6,124 nucleotides of DNA from an uncultured Porphyromonadaceae bacterium. GTDB taxonomy: Bacteria; Bacteroidota; Bacteroidia; Bacteroidales; Muribaculaceae. Each line of letters begins with the position of its first letter. The first letter of the stretch is position 1. Below the pieces are notes generated by a model, which worked only from the letters and a program-made list of their open reading frames with translations, did no database searches and had not been told where the DNA came from. The stretch spans positions 1 to 6,124 of the forward strand of contig CAMWMW010000123.1 in assembly GCA_947175455.1 (NCBI GenBank), read 5' to 3'. Of the stretch, positions 1 to 6,124 are shown piece by piece. A program made the position numbers and the translations under genes.

Positions 1-377
1 TTTGCCTTTGACGCGGCGTTGAGGAAATTAACAACCCGCACCCCGGTCAGCGCGGCTATAGGCGCCGCGCTTCCGTTACGGCGGTCATATCCGTCAAACA
101 GTCCCATCACTCCTTCCACCACAGACACCTCACAATCCGCGGAATATTCAGAGAAAAGAGATTTGACATGACTTTCCCCGCTCATGAAGACATCCAGATT
201 GATGGAGTCGCGTCCGGCGGCTATGCGGTGAAACTGTGTGTCGATAAAATCCGGTCCGGTCTTGAACGGGGCGACCTTGGTCCCTCTTCTTACAAACGCA
301 CGCAGCAGTCCGTTTGTAACAGTGGTTTTACCGCTGCCTGATGAAACCGCAGCTATGACAAATCCTGATTTCTTCAT
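1..377 (-). CDS. cbiA: Cobyrinate a,c-diamide synthase, N-terminal part (cut by window edge)
   Basis: This is a partial gene: 125 codons plus two bases are visible, and the reading frame is still open at base 1. The family (CbiA/CobB) uses ATP and glutamine to amidate the a and c side chains of cobyrinic acid (or its hydrogeno form) in the cytoplasm during cobalamin synthesis. Visible signatures are an N-terminal P-loop SSGSGKTT (residues 12-19), PFKTGPDFID (37-46), the NLD turn (60-62) and VVEGVMGLFDG (86-96), all in the order and spacing of the CbiA synthetase domain. The C-terminal glutamine amidotransferase domain, expected in a protein of about 430-460 residues, would lie beyond the edge. 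The ATG start at 377 overlaps the btuD stop as ATGA. A G-run (complement of 385-390) lies seven bases upstream and could serve as a ribosome binding site. The related cobyric acid synthase CbiP shares the fold, but GPDFID followed by EGVMGLFDG fits CbiA better. Whether the whole gene is intact cannot be seen. Confidence 0.9.
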   Translation of the reverse strand, partial: MKKSGFVIAAVSSGSGKTTVTNGLLRAFVRRGTKVAPFKTGPDFIDTQFHRIAAGRDSINLDVFMSGESHVKSLFSEYSADCEVSVVEGVMGLFDGYDRRNGSAAPIAALTGVRVVNFLNAASKA

Positions 378-1213
378 GATGATTCCCCCCGTTTTATCAC
401 AGACGACATACCGTTCTTGAAATCGAGGTCTATCTTGAAAAGACCGTCGTTTCTGTCGAATTTTATTCCCGGTCTGACGAAATACCTCTCTATGTCGCCC
501 GATCTGGTCAGCTCCTCGTGTGTGCCGGTTCTGACCCCGAGTCTCTTATCCATAAGCCATATGCGGTCGGAGAGCTGCATTGCCATGTCGAGATCATGGG
601 TAGACATGAAAATTGTCTTGTCCATCCTGTGCGCAAGCGAATAGAGGAGCATCATGATCTCAACTTTACTCGGATAGTCGAGAAACGCAGTCGGCTCATC
701 CAGAAATATGACAGGAGTCTCCTGGGCGAAGGCTTTGGCGATCATTGCCTTTTGCCGCTCGCCGTCACTGAGGCTCTGCACCATCCGGTGTCTGAGGTCT
801 TCGATACCGGTCAACGCCAAGGCTTTCTCAACCGCCTCTTTGTCGGCTGAAGAGAATTTTCCCCAGAAACCGGTGTACGGCGCACGCCCGAGTCCCACGA
901 GTGTCTCGACATCCATATTCTCGAGCTTCGGTCTCTCGGTAAGCACCACTCCGATTGTCCGCGCCAGCTCTTTCCCGGAAAACTCGTCCAGAGACCTGCC
1001 TGACACGCTTACCACTCCCGACAACGGTTTCTGAAATCCGGCGAGAGTGCGCAGCAGAGTCGACTTTCCCGCACCGTTCGGACCTAAAAGACATGTCAGC
1101 TCTCCGGAGTAAAGAGTTGCGTCAAGCGCGTTTGTAACACGCTTCTCCCCTTTTGACACCCGGTAGCCTGTGGTGAGATTTTTCACCGTTATTGTTTCAC
1201 GTTTCCCGTTCAT
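374..1213 (-). CDS. btuD: ABC transporter ATP-binding protein, BtuD/FecE type (corrinoid import)
   Basis: Encodes a 279-residue cytoplasmic ATPase that would power the adjacent FecCD-type permease. Motifs in order: Walker A GPNGAGKST (44-52), a Q-loop region VVLTERP (89-95) with Glu93 where Gln is usual, signature LSDGERQK (148-155) instead of LSGGQ, Walker B VIFLDEP (168-174, Asp172 and Glu173), D-loop FLD (178-180) and the switch histidine in STHD (His206). Residues from about 235 form a C-terminal tail beyond the nucleotide-binding core, making it slightly longer than the usual 250-260. The start ATG overlaps the permease stop as ATGA, with purine-rich GAGAGGG (complement of 1224-1230) ten bases upstream. 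The stop overlaps the cbiA start in the same way. The family also serves siderophores and heme, and sequence alone does not separate these. The corrinoid assignment comes from the BtuG-type and CbiA neighbours. All catalytic residues except the Q-loop Gln are present, so it is probably active. Confidence 0.92.
   Translation of the reverse strand: MNGKRETITVKNLTTGYRVSKGEKRVTNALDATLYSGELTCLLGPNGAGKSTLLRTLAGFQKPLSGVVSVSGRSLDEFSGKELARTIGVVLTERPKLENMDVETLVGLGRAPYTGFWGKFSSADKEAVEKALALTGIEDLRHRMVQSLSDGERQKAMIAKAFAQETPVIFLDEPTAFLDYPSKVEIMMLLYSLAHRMDKTIFMSTHDLDMAMQLSDRIWLMDKRLGVRTGTHEELTRSGDIERYFVRPGIKFDRNDGLFKIDLDFKNGMSSVIKRGESS
385..390 (-). promoter_or_regulatory. Possible ribosome binding site for cbiA inside the end of btuD
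   Basis: In gene orientation a run of six G bases lies seven bases before the cbiA ATG, within the last btuD codons (Arg-Gly-Glu-Ser-Ser). The spacing suits a Shine-Dalgarno-like site. Shine-Dalgarno use is weak in Bacteroidetes, and the ATGA overlap may itself drive reinitiation, so its importance is uncertain. Confidence 0.3.
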
Positions 1214-2214
1214 CTCTTCCTTACCCTCTCTTTAAAAATCACATACATGATTACAGGCACGCCGACAAGCGGTGTCACACCGTTCAGCGGCAACACGATA
1301 TTCTCAGGCAGAATGCACAGAAGATTACATGCGAGACCTACCATACCTCCGGTAAGAATACATCCGGGAATGATTATGCGATGGTCTGACACGCGGAAAA
1401 TCATCCTTACTATATGCGGCACGGCAAGACCTATGAACGACACCGGACCGCAGAACGCCGTCACAACCGATGTCAGCAGTCCGGTCGTGACCAGCAGCAG
1501 ATTGCGCACGGTCTGCATGCTGATGCCGAGATTGAGCGCGTAGTTCTCTCCAAGCAAAATCACATTAAGAGGCTTCACCATCAGTATCGAGAGCAGCAGA
1601 CCGAAAACAATCGCAAGAGAAAACAACGGCATCTGACCCAAGGAGACACCGTTGAAATTACCCATCCCCCACATGGCGTATCCGTGCACGCCTTCGGCGG
1701 TGGAAAGATAGTTCAGAAGAGTGATGACCGAGGATGTCAGATAACCTGTCATGATGCCGGCGATAAGCAGCATAAGGTCATTTTTCAGCCACATGGAAAA
1801 CAGGAGCAGCAAACCCATGATCGCGATGCTGCCGGCGAACGATCCAGCCAGTATTGCCGCGTAACCGCCCCACGAATAACCTGCGGCGGAGACGGAACCT
1901 CCGAGAAAAAGAATCACAAACGCGACTCCGAGACTTGACCCGGATGTAATGCCGAGTATCGAAGGTCCGGCAAGAGGATTGCGGAATGCGGTCTGTAGCA
2001 TTAGTCCGGACACGGTCAGCGCCGCCCCTGCAAGAACTGCGGTCAAAGCCTGAGGCAGACGGCTGCCTATGACGATGAAGCGCAAAGGACCGTCCGGATC
2101 CGCATTGTTGAAAAGTATATCTATCACCTGCGCGGGGGGAATATCGACCGAACCCACAAACAGATTCGCGAAAAACAACGCCACAAGCGATATTGAAAGG
2201 ATTACAAATTTCAT
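1210..2214 (-). CDS. btuC: FecCD-family ABC permease (BtuC-like, corrinoid import)
   Basis: Encodes a 334-residue inner-membrane permease, the usual length for the BtuC/FecCD/FhuB family, whose homodimer forms the translocation pore. It is strongly hydrophobic with about nine or ten apparent membrane segments, the first at roughly residues 3-21. Family signatures: SRLPQALTAVLAGAALTVSG (51-70), then QTAFRNPLAGPSILGI (74-89), MWGMGNF (181-187), SFIGLAVPHIVRMI (259-272) and LNGVTPLVGVPVIM (310-323). The PHIVR segment matches the cytoplasmic region that docks the ATPase in this family. The ATG at 2214 lies 27 bases after the btuF stop. No clear Shine-Dalgarno sequence precedes it, which is common in Bacteroidetes. 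The first membrane helix begins immediately, so this start gives a sensible N-terminus. The stop overlaps the btuD start as ATGA. Iron-siderophore permeases look alike, so the corrinoid substrate is inferred from the neighbours. Confidence 0.92.
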   Translation of the reverse strand: MKFVILSISLVALFFANLFVGSVDIPPAQVIDILFNNADPDGPLRFIVIGSRLPQALTAVLAGAALTVSGLMLQTAFRNPLAGPSILGITSGSSLGVAFVILFLGGSVSAAGYSWGGYAAILAGSFAGSIAIMGLLLLFSMWLKNDLMLLIAGIMTGYLTSSVITLLNYLSTAEGVHGYAMWGMGNFNGVSLGQMPLFSLAIVFGLLLSILMVKPLNVILLGENYALNLGISMQTVRNLLLVTTGLLTSVVTAFCGPVSFIGLAVPHIVRMIFRVSDHRIIIPGCILTGGMVGLACNLLCILPENIVLPLNGVTPLVGVPVIMYVIFKERVRKR

Positions 2215-2241
2215 AACTAAGATACGGCAAGACCCCGGGAT

Positions 2242-3402
2242 TTATTGCATAAGGTTGTAATAACGCGCCGGGGCGGAGGAACTGAGTTCCGGATGCATGA
2301 TGTGCACCATGTCCTCAAGAATACGGTCGGGGTGGAACGGAGTCTCTTCATAGAAGTTGACATATCGCGTGTTGCAGCCATATACCCTCCCGTCTTTGAA
2401 TGCCTTGAACTGTGAATTGACCGGTGCGTCATTGCCCAGCTCCCTGAGCGATTTGTCTTTCTCCTGATTGTATCTCACAAACCATACATCGGCGTCATGA
2501 GCCTCGGCAAGCACTTTCTCGGGAGCCAGCGGAACACTGCCGCTCCGCTCATATGACGCAAACGGATTTATACCGCCGGCATCCTCTATCAGCCTGCCCA
2601 TTGCAGACACTCCGCCCGGCACATTCCATACCTGACCGTAACGCTGGTCTATTATCACCTTCGGCTTAATCGCCAGTCCGTTGGCAATTTGCTTCAGTTT
2701 AAGATAATTGCTTTCAGTCTCGGCAAACATCTTGTCCGCGACATCCTGTTTTCCGAAAAGCATTCCGTAGAACCGCACCCACTCGGCTCTTCCGAGCGGT
2801 GAGGTCTCCATATAGTCGGCACACTCTATGATCGGAATACCGAGTTCACCCACCTTTGCATATTTGTCGTTGTTCTCGAACGGTGAAAGCATTATCACCT
2901 GAGGTTTCAGCTTTATTATCTTCTCAAGGTCGGGACTGAGGCTTACACCGCAGTCGACTATACGCCCCGAGGCAAGACGCGCCTGCAGCTCTTTGCCGTT
3001 TACATACTTCGAATTGCAGATACCTCCTATTGCGTCTATGGCGCCGAGTTCGGTTATGAGGCTATTGTGAACGGTAGAATACACCAGCGCGTTGGTCACC
3101 GGCACTTTGATTATTGTCCCTTCCGGCAGACCGGCAGGCATCGCGCTGTCGCGTTCCACAAGGATATATTTCTGCAACGTTTTCAACGTGTCCCAGGGAT
3201 TTCTGACCGTCACCTCCGTGAAATCCGAGAACTCGCGGACAGTCAGATTCTCCGCATATTTAAGCGGCAAGACCTCACCCTCCTCTTCCGATAAAGCGGA
3301 AGCGTGGCTTCCCTTGCAGGACGCAAGGAAAGCCACGGCTACCAACAGGGTCAGGAGTCTGCGAACAACCCCTTTCCCCTCCAATCTATATTCCACTATC
3401 AT
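2242..3402 (-). CDS. btuF: Periplasmic corrinoid-binding lipoprotein (BtuF-like ABC substrate-binding protein)
   Basis: Encodes a 386-residue substrate-binding protein of the periplasmic binding protein 2 type (class III, helical linker), which delivers substrate to the FecCD permease. The N-terminus has Arg14-Arg15, a hydrophobic stretch (16-27) and lipobox LASC with Cys29, so it is probably a lipoprotein. The following residues (KGSHAS) lack the acidic surface-export pattern seen in the neighbouring propeller, which fits retention on the periplasmic side. Two lobes can be read: VYSTVHNSLITELGAIDAIG (about 108-127) with the D-LE-I--LKPQVIML segment (158-172), and a second lobe with PKVIIDQRYGQVWNVPGG (247-264) and KDGRVYGCNTRYVNFYEE (336-353). 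The long helix joining them is around SPLGRAEWVRFYGMLFG (201-217). HPDRILEDMVHIMHPE near the C-terminus is typical of the family. The ATG overlaps the btuG stop as ATGA. GTG at codon 3 is a possible alternative start, but anything much later would cut the signal peptide. An iron or heme substrate cannot be excluded from this gene alone. Confidence 0.88.
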   Translation of the reverse strand: MIVEYRLEGKGVVRRLLTLLVAVAFLASCKGSHASALSEEEGEVLPLKYAENLTVREFSDFTEVTVRNPWDTLKTLQKYILVERDSAMPAGLPEGTIIKVPVTNALVYSTVHNSLITELGAIDAIGGICNSKYVNGKELQARLASGRIVDCGVSLSPDLEKIIKLKPQVIMLSPFENNDKYAKVGELGIPIIECADYMETSPLGRAEWVRFYGMLFGKQDVADKMFAETESNYLKLKQIANGLAIKPKVIIDQRYGQVWNVPGGVSAMGRLIEDAGGINPFASYERSGSVPLAPEKVLAEAHDADVWFVRYNQEKDKSLRELGNDAPVNSQFKAFKDGRVYGCNTRYVNFYEETPFHPDRILEDMVHIMHPELSSSAPARYYNLMQ

Positions 3403-4550
3403 TTAGCTGTTTTCTCATGGATGAATGTAACGGCGCGGGCACCGACACCACACTCTATTCTCTTCTTGAAGTTGCCGGAAGCATCGTAGATGTTAGCATA
3501 GCATGGCTCTTTCGTGAAAGCTTTGTTTGAAGCAGAGTCATAATAATAAGACAATACTATAATATCTCCGTTTGCAGGATTCACAAATACGCCATTGGGA
3601 GACTCTATTTCTGATTCTTGTCCTTTAACCTGTGTCAGCATATTGCCTCTTTCGGCAAATGTATTGACATCATAAATCTTGTACGTTATTTTGTCAGGAG
3701 CCAAACCAAAAGGTGCCATTGCGACATAAAGTTTATCACCGGCAACACATGCCAATGAACCTTCACAAACTTTAGTTATATCTGCTTCGGAAGCGCCGGT
3801 AACCTTAACTATTATAGGAGCGACATAGTCATCCTTATCCGGTGCTGTATAGGAACCCTGCATTATCACAAACGCATCAGTTCCATTTGAAACAGCCTCC
3901 GTCGGATGATTCCCGACGAATTTAGTATTCTTGATTTCAGTTTGAGTAAATGTAGCCAGATCAATTACAGAAATACCATTATTGGCATATTTATTTTTAG
4001 AATTCTGTCCGTCTGTATTGGCAACAACTAATTTATTCCCTGCAAGAGCAACGCCATCAGGATTGGGACCCACCTTGAGTGTGCCATCAATCTCATCAGT
4101 CTTGGCATCAATACGGACAACATAACCGGTATACATAGAGCAATATAGTTTGCCATCTTTAGCTGTAATAGCTCGAGGACTCATTGCATCGCCTTCGGGT
4201 TTTATAGAAGTGATTATCTTAAGTGTTGTAGGCTCTACAACCCAAATAAGATTAGAACGATACATCACGATATACATCTTATCGTTATAGACAAGAGCCT
4301 GCTGGGCACCTTCGCCAAGAGCTATCCCATTGGCTGCGAAGAATGCGTCTTCAAGAGCCTTTGTGGCAGTTCCTGTCGCGTAATCATACGCAGTAATGGA
4401 TGCCGGAATTTTACCTGACATATTGCCCCCGTTAATAGTGTAGAAACCGCTGACGGTTTCTGTTGCTTCACCTTTGTTGTCATCATCGCTGCAGGCAGTG
4501 AAACCAACAGCCATGAATGCTGCAAAAAGCATTAATGCAAATTTCTTCAT
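3399..4550 (-). CDS. btuG: Surface-exposed corrinoid-capturing beta-propeller lipoprotein (BtuG-like)
   Basis: Encodes 383 residues from the ATG at 4550. The frame has in-frame ATGs further upstream, at 4583 and 4571, but the start at 4550 puts Lys-Lys and the hydrophobic stretch directly at the N-terminus of a classic signal peptide. The lipobox is FTAC with Cys20. It is followed by SDDDN, matching the acidic export signal known to send lipoproteins to the Bacteroidetes cell surface. The rest reads as YncE/DUF5074-like propeller blades: ALVYNDKMYIVMY (85-97), PRAITAKDGKLYCSMYTGYV (125-144), VGPNPDGVALAGNKLVVANT (160-179), GISVIDLATF (192-201), SLACVAGDKLYVAM (265-278), SPNGVFVNPANGDIIVLSYY (317-336) and GARAVTFI (370-377). 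In Bacteroides thetaiotaomicron, BtuG proteins of this fold bind B12 extremely tightly and sit on BtuB. The position right after a BtuB-type receptor and before BtuFCD supports the same role. Its base composition is clearly more AT-rich than its downstream neighbours. Other propeller lipoproteins share the fold, so substrate binding is inferred. Confidence 0.82.
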   Translation of the reverse strand: MKKFALMLFAAFMAVGFTACSDDDNKGEATETVSGFYTINGGNMSGKIPASITAYDYATGTATKALEDAFFAANGIALGEGAQQALVYNDKMYIVMYRSNLIWVVEPTTLKIITSIKPEGDAMSPRAITAKDGKLYCSMYTGYVVRIDAKTDEIDGTLKVGPNPDGVALAGNKLVVANTDGQNSKNKYANNGISVIDLATFTQTEIKNTKFVGNHPTEAVSNGTDAFVIMQGSYTAPDKDDYVAPIIVKVTGASEADITKVCEGSLACVAGDKLYVAMAPFGLAPDKITYKIYDVNTFAERGNMLTQVKGQESEIESPNGVFVNPANGDIIVLSYYYDSASNKAFTKEPCYANIYDASGNFKKRIECGVGARAVTFIHEKTAK

Positions 4551-4670
4551 CTCTAAAAATTTAATCAACATATTATAATTCAATTTAACTATAAAGCATT
4601 TATCAAATATCCGCCACTTATTATCTAAACCAACTGCTCTTCAAAACAATAATGGATTCTCAGAGCTTGT
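4551..4670 (-). other. AT-rich spacer between btuB and btuG
   Basis: This is the only substantial non-coding gap in the window. It is AT-rich, particularly in the half next to btuG (4551-4610). I see no small ORF with a credible product, no riboswitch-like conserved box and no stem followed by a U-run. In gene orientation it contains TTTG and TATAGTTAAATTG elements that only loosely recall the Bacteroides -33/-7 promoter pattern, with wrong bases and spacing. It probably acts as an ordinary intra-operon leader for btuG. A weak internal promoter is possible but not demonstrated. Confidence 0.4.
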
Positions 4671-6124
4671 TTAATTATATTTATAGGTAAATGTGAATTT
4701 CCATGCACGTCCCGGCATCGGATAATTACCTACAATCTCGTATTGTGTATCCAGGATATTTGTCATGTCGAAACGAAGGTCAATTGTATTCCGTTTTATC
4801 TTGAAAGAGCGAATCAACGCAGCCCCCATCTCCATATATCCTTTGATTCGTGTTATGGGAAGATTGGAATTTGTGCCGTAACGGTCGCTCGCTCCGGTGG
4901 TATGAACCACAACATTTACCCAAGGATTCTCCCAGCTAAGAGATGCAGCTCCGGAATGAATCGGAGTGTATGCCACCTGTTTGTTATAATCCGGATCCTT
5001 GGGAGATGTGCGCGGTTGCACTCGCTGCCAGCTATAATTACCGGCAAACACCAGATTCTGACCGCGCGCAATATCAAACGTCGCACTTGCCGTGACATCC
5101 GCACCGAATGCCCTTGCCTTATCCATGTTGGTCATTGTCCATATGAACATATTCATTGGCAAGGCAACAATCTTGTCTTTCACATTATTGTAATACACAT
5201 CGCCTGTAAGGACAAGCGCATTCAGCCAACTGGCTGAATTATACTGCCATGTCAATCCTAAATTGAACTGATCGGTATCCTCAGGTTTCAATGATGTACT
5301 GCCCATGCGGAAGTAATAAGTTTCATTGAATGTAGGCATACGGAATATATTCTTGTATGAAGCCCGTATAAAGAAGAGACGGTTGCGCATCGGCTGCACA
5401 GACACGCTCAGTGAGGGAGACAGCTTATTCTCATCTTTCGAGCTTATGCCCTCTTTAACTCCATTATCGTAGATCGACCAAAGGAGACGGGCGGTGGCAA
5501 GCAGCCAGCTGTTCCGGAATTTTCCGGTGAACGACTGCAACACGGAGTGCCGCCAGGGACCGACAACCTCCATCTGATTTGTGGTCAGATTGTTGTAAAA
5601 ATAATCAGCCGAGTAATTGAACGCAAGCTTGTCGGTGGGCACATAAAGTGCCGATCCCGACACATATACTTCGCGCTGGAAATAATCCTCATCCAGGATA
5701 CCGCCGGGATATTTCCCGTCTTCATCATGATATAGAGATGCGTCCCAGTTGAACTTGGCGAGGCCCTGGAATGAGAATTTAGATAGGGATAAGTTTTTGT
5801 AAGTCAGCTGTCCGAAAAAATTGCGGTCACGAAGTTTCTCGTTGCATATCGGGTTGTACAGAATCACCGGTCCTGGCAACTGCCGGTTGTTATCGTAATA
5901 ATACACCTTGGCGTCAAGAGTGGAAGCCGGTGTCAACCTCCAGCGCGTATTGATTTCGCCGTGCCATGAATTCATCATGCTGTTGTTGCGACGCTCGCGC
6001 GTCACAAGCTTACCATTCTCCAATGTAAATGGGTAATTGTTTTTCGCATGAGTGTACTCTCCAATTACCGAGAACGAGAATTTTGGCGTCAAGCTTTTCC
6101 CAACCTTAAAATAAGGGTTATAAG
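4671..6124 (-). CDS. btuB: TonB-dependent outer-membrane corrinoid receptor, C-terminal barrel (BtuB-like, cut by window edge)
   Basis: This is a partial gene: the last 483 residues are visible and the frame continues without a stop to the right edge, starting with YNPYFKVGKS. A start called at 6092 would be an internal TTG (a leucine codon inside the barrel), so it is not the true start. The signal peptide, TonB box and plug domain lie beyond the window. What remains is an outer-membrane beta-barrel: alternating aromatic and polar strands such as FSFSVIGEYTHAKNNYPFTL, a conserved TonB-receptor segment FRMPTFNETYYFRMGSTSLK followed by PEDTDQFNLGLTWQYN, and a C-terminal strand (GRAWKFTFTYKYN) of the type recognised by the barrel assembly machinery. 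The family imports corrinoids across the outer membrane using TonB-ExbBD energy. The BtuB identity rests on the adjacent BtuG-like, BtuFCD-like and CbiA-like genes as well as the general receptor sequence. A different ligand cannot be ruled out from the barrel alone. The next gene, btuG, begins 120 bases downstream. Confidence 0.87.
   Translation of the reverse strand, partial: YNPYFKVGKSLTPKFSFSVIGEYTHAKNNYPFTLENGKLVTRERRNNSMMNSWHGEINTRWRLTPASTLDAKVYYYDNNRQLPGPVILYNPICNEKLRDRNFFGQLTYKNLSLSKFSFQGLAKFNWDASLYHDEDGKYPGGILDEDYFQREVYVSGSALYVPTDKLAFNYSADYFYNNLTTNQMEVVGPWRHSVLQSFTGKFRNSWLLATARLLWSIYDNGVKEGISSKDENKLSPSLSVSVQPMRNRLFFIRASYKNIFRMPTFNETYYFRMGSTSLKPEDTDQFNLGLTWQYNSASWLNALVLTGDVYYNNVKDKIVALPMNMFIWTMTNMDKARAFGADVTASATFDIARGQNLVFAGNYSWQRVQPRTSPKDPDYNKQVAYTPIHSGAASLSWENPWVNVVVHTTGASDRYGTNSNLPITRIKGYMEMGAALIRSFKIKRNTIDLRFDMTNILDTQYEIVGNYPMPGRAWKFTFTYKYN

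Noticed and set aside
238..420. Plus-strand 60-residue frame across the btuD/cbiA junction
   Set aside because: It is antisense to clear CbiA and BtuD coding sequence and has no recognisable domain or start context.
828..1094. Second minus-strand frame inside btuD
   Set aside because: It is an Arg- and Gly-rich shadow of the ATPase in another frame with no recognisable motif, while the overlapping frame carries a full ABC ATPase.
1414..1938. 174-residue plus-strand reading frame
   Set aside because: It is antisense to the permease, is rich in His, Gln and Arg as expected for the complement of a hydrophobic gene, and shows no family motif.
2215..2241. Regulatory element around CCCGGG between btuF and btuC
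   Set aside because: A lone six-base palindrome in a 27-base gap has no supporting structure.
4551..4583. Longer N-terminus for the BtuG-like protein from the ATG at 4583
   Set aside because: It would place eleven extra residues ahead of a well-formed Lys-Lys signal peptide. The internal ATG at 4550 gives a standard lipoprotein signal.
4580..4615. Bacteroides-type -33/-7 promoter ahead of btuG
   Set aside because: TTTG and a TA-rich element are present, but the -7 box does not match TAnnTTTG and the spacing is wrong. Such near-matches are expected in AT-rich sequence.
4636..4666. Stem GCTCT/AGAGC as a terminator after btuB
   Set aside because: Only five base pairs with a 21-base loop and no following U-run in gene orientation, so it is not a credible intrinsic terminator.
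4671..6092. Complete 473-residue receptor starting at 6092
   Set aside because: The start codon there is TTG inside an uninterrupted frame that runs to the right edge, and the upstream residues (YNPYFKVGKS) continue the barrel sequence. The gene is truncated by the window, not short.

Overview
The window looks like part of a vitamin B12 (corrinoid) acquisition operon from a gut-type member of the Bacteroidales. Every gene lies on the minus strand, so transcription runs from the right edge (6124) to the left edge (1). The order is: TonB-dependent outer-membrane receptor (BtuB-like, N-terminus beyond the right edge), surface lipoprotein beta-propeller (BtuG-like), substrate-binding lipoprotein (BtuF-like), FecCD-type permease (BtuC-like), ABC ATPase (BtuD-like), and the first 125 residues of a cobyrinate a,c-diamide synthase (CbiA-like, C-terminus beyond the left edge). 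The Bacteroidales assignment rests on the BtuG-type propeller beside a BtuB-type receptor, the Cys-Ser-Asp-Asp-Asp lipoprotein export signal, and the protein sequences themselves. A moderate-GC relative such as Muribaculaceae is possible, but the sequence alone does not settle the family.

Layout: 1-377 partial cbiA; 374-1213 btuD; 1210-2214 btuC; 2242-3402 btuF; 3399-4550 btuG; 4551-4670 an AT-rich spacer; 4671-6124 partial btuB. Three of the five junctions are identical 4-base ATGA stop/start overlaps (btuG/btuF, btuC/btuD, btuD/cbiA). The btuF/btuC gap is 27 bases. The only real spacer is the 120 bases between btuB and btuG. I found no tRNA, rRNA, CRISPR array, insertion sequence, riboswitch or convincing terminator. 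If a cobalamin riboswitch controls this operon, it should lie upstream of btuB, outside the window.

How the parts work together (family knowledge plus inference): BtuG captures corrinoid at the cell surface and passes it to BtuB, which imports it using TonB energy. BtuF carries it across the periplasm, BtuCD pumps it into the cytoplasm, and CbiA amidates corrin-ring intermediates. Having cbiA translationally coupled to the transporter suggests that uptake is co-expressed with corrinoid synthesis or remodelling. The system is recognisable rather than new. The points worth a second look are the GC dip over btuG, the non-canonical ATPase motifs, and the coupling of uptake to a biosynthetic enzyme.
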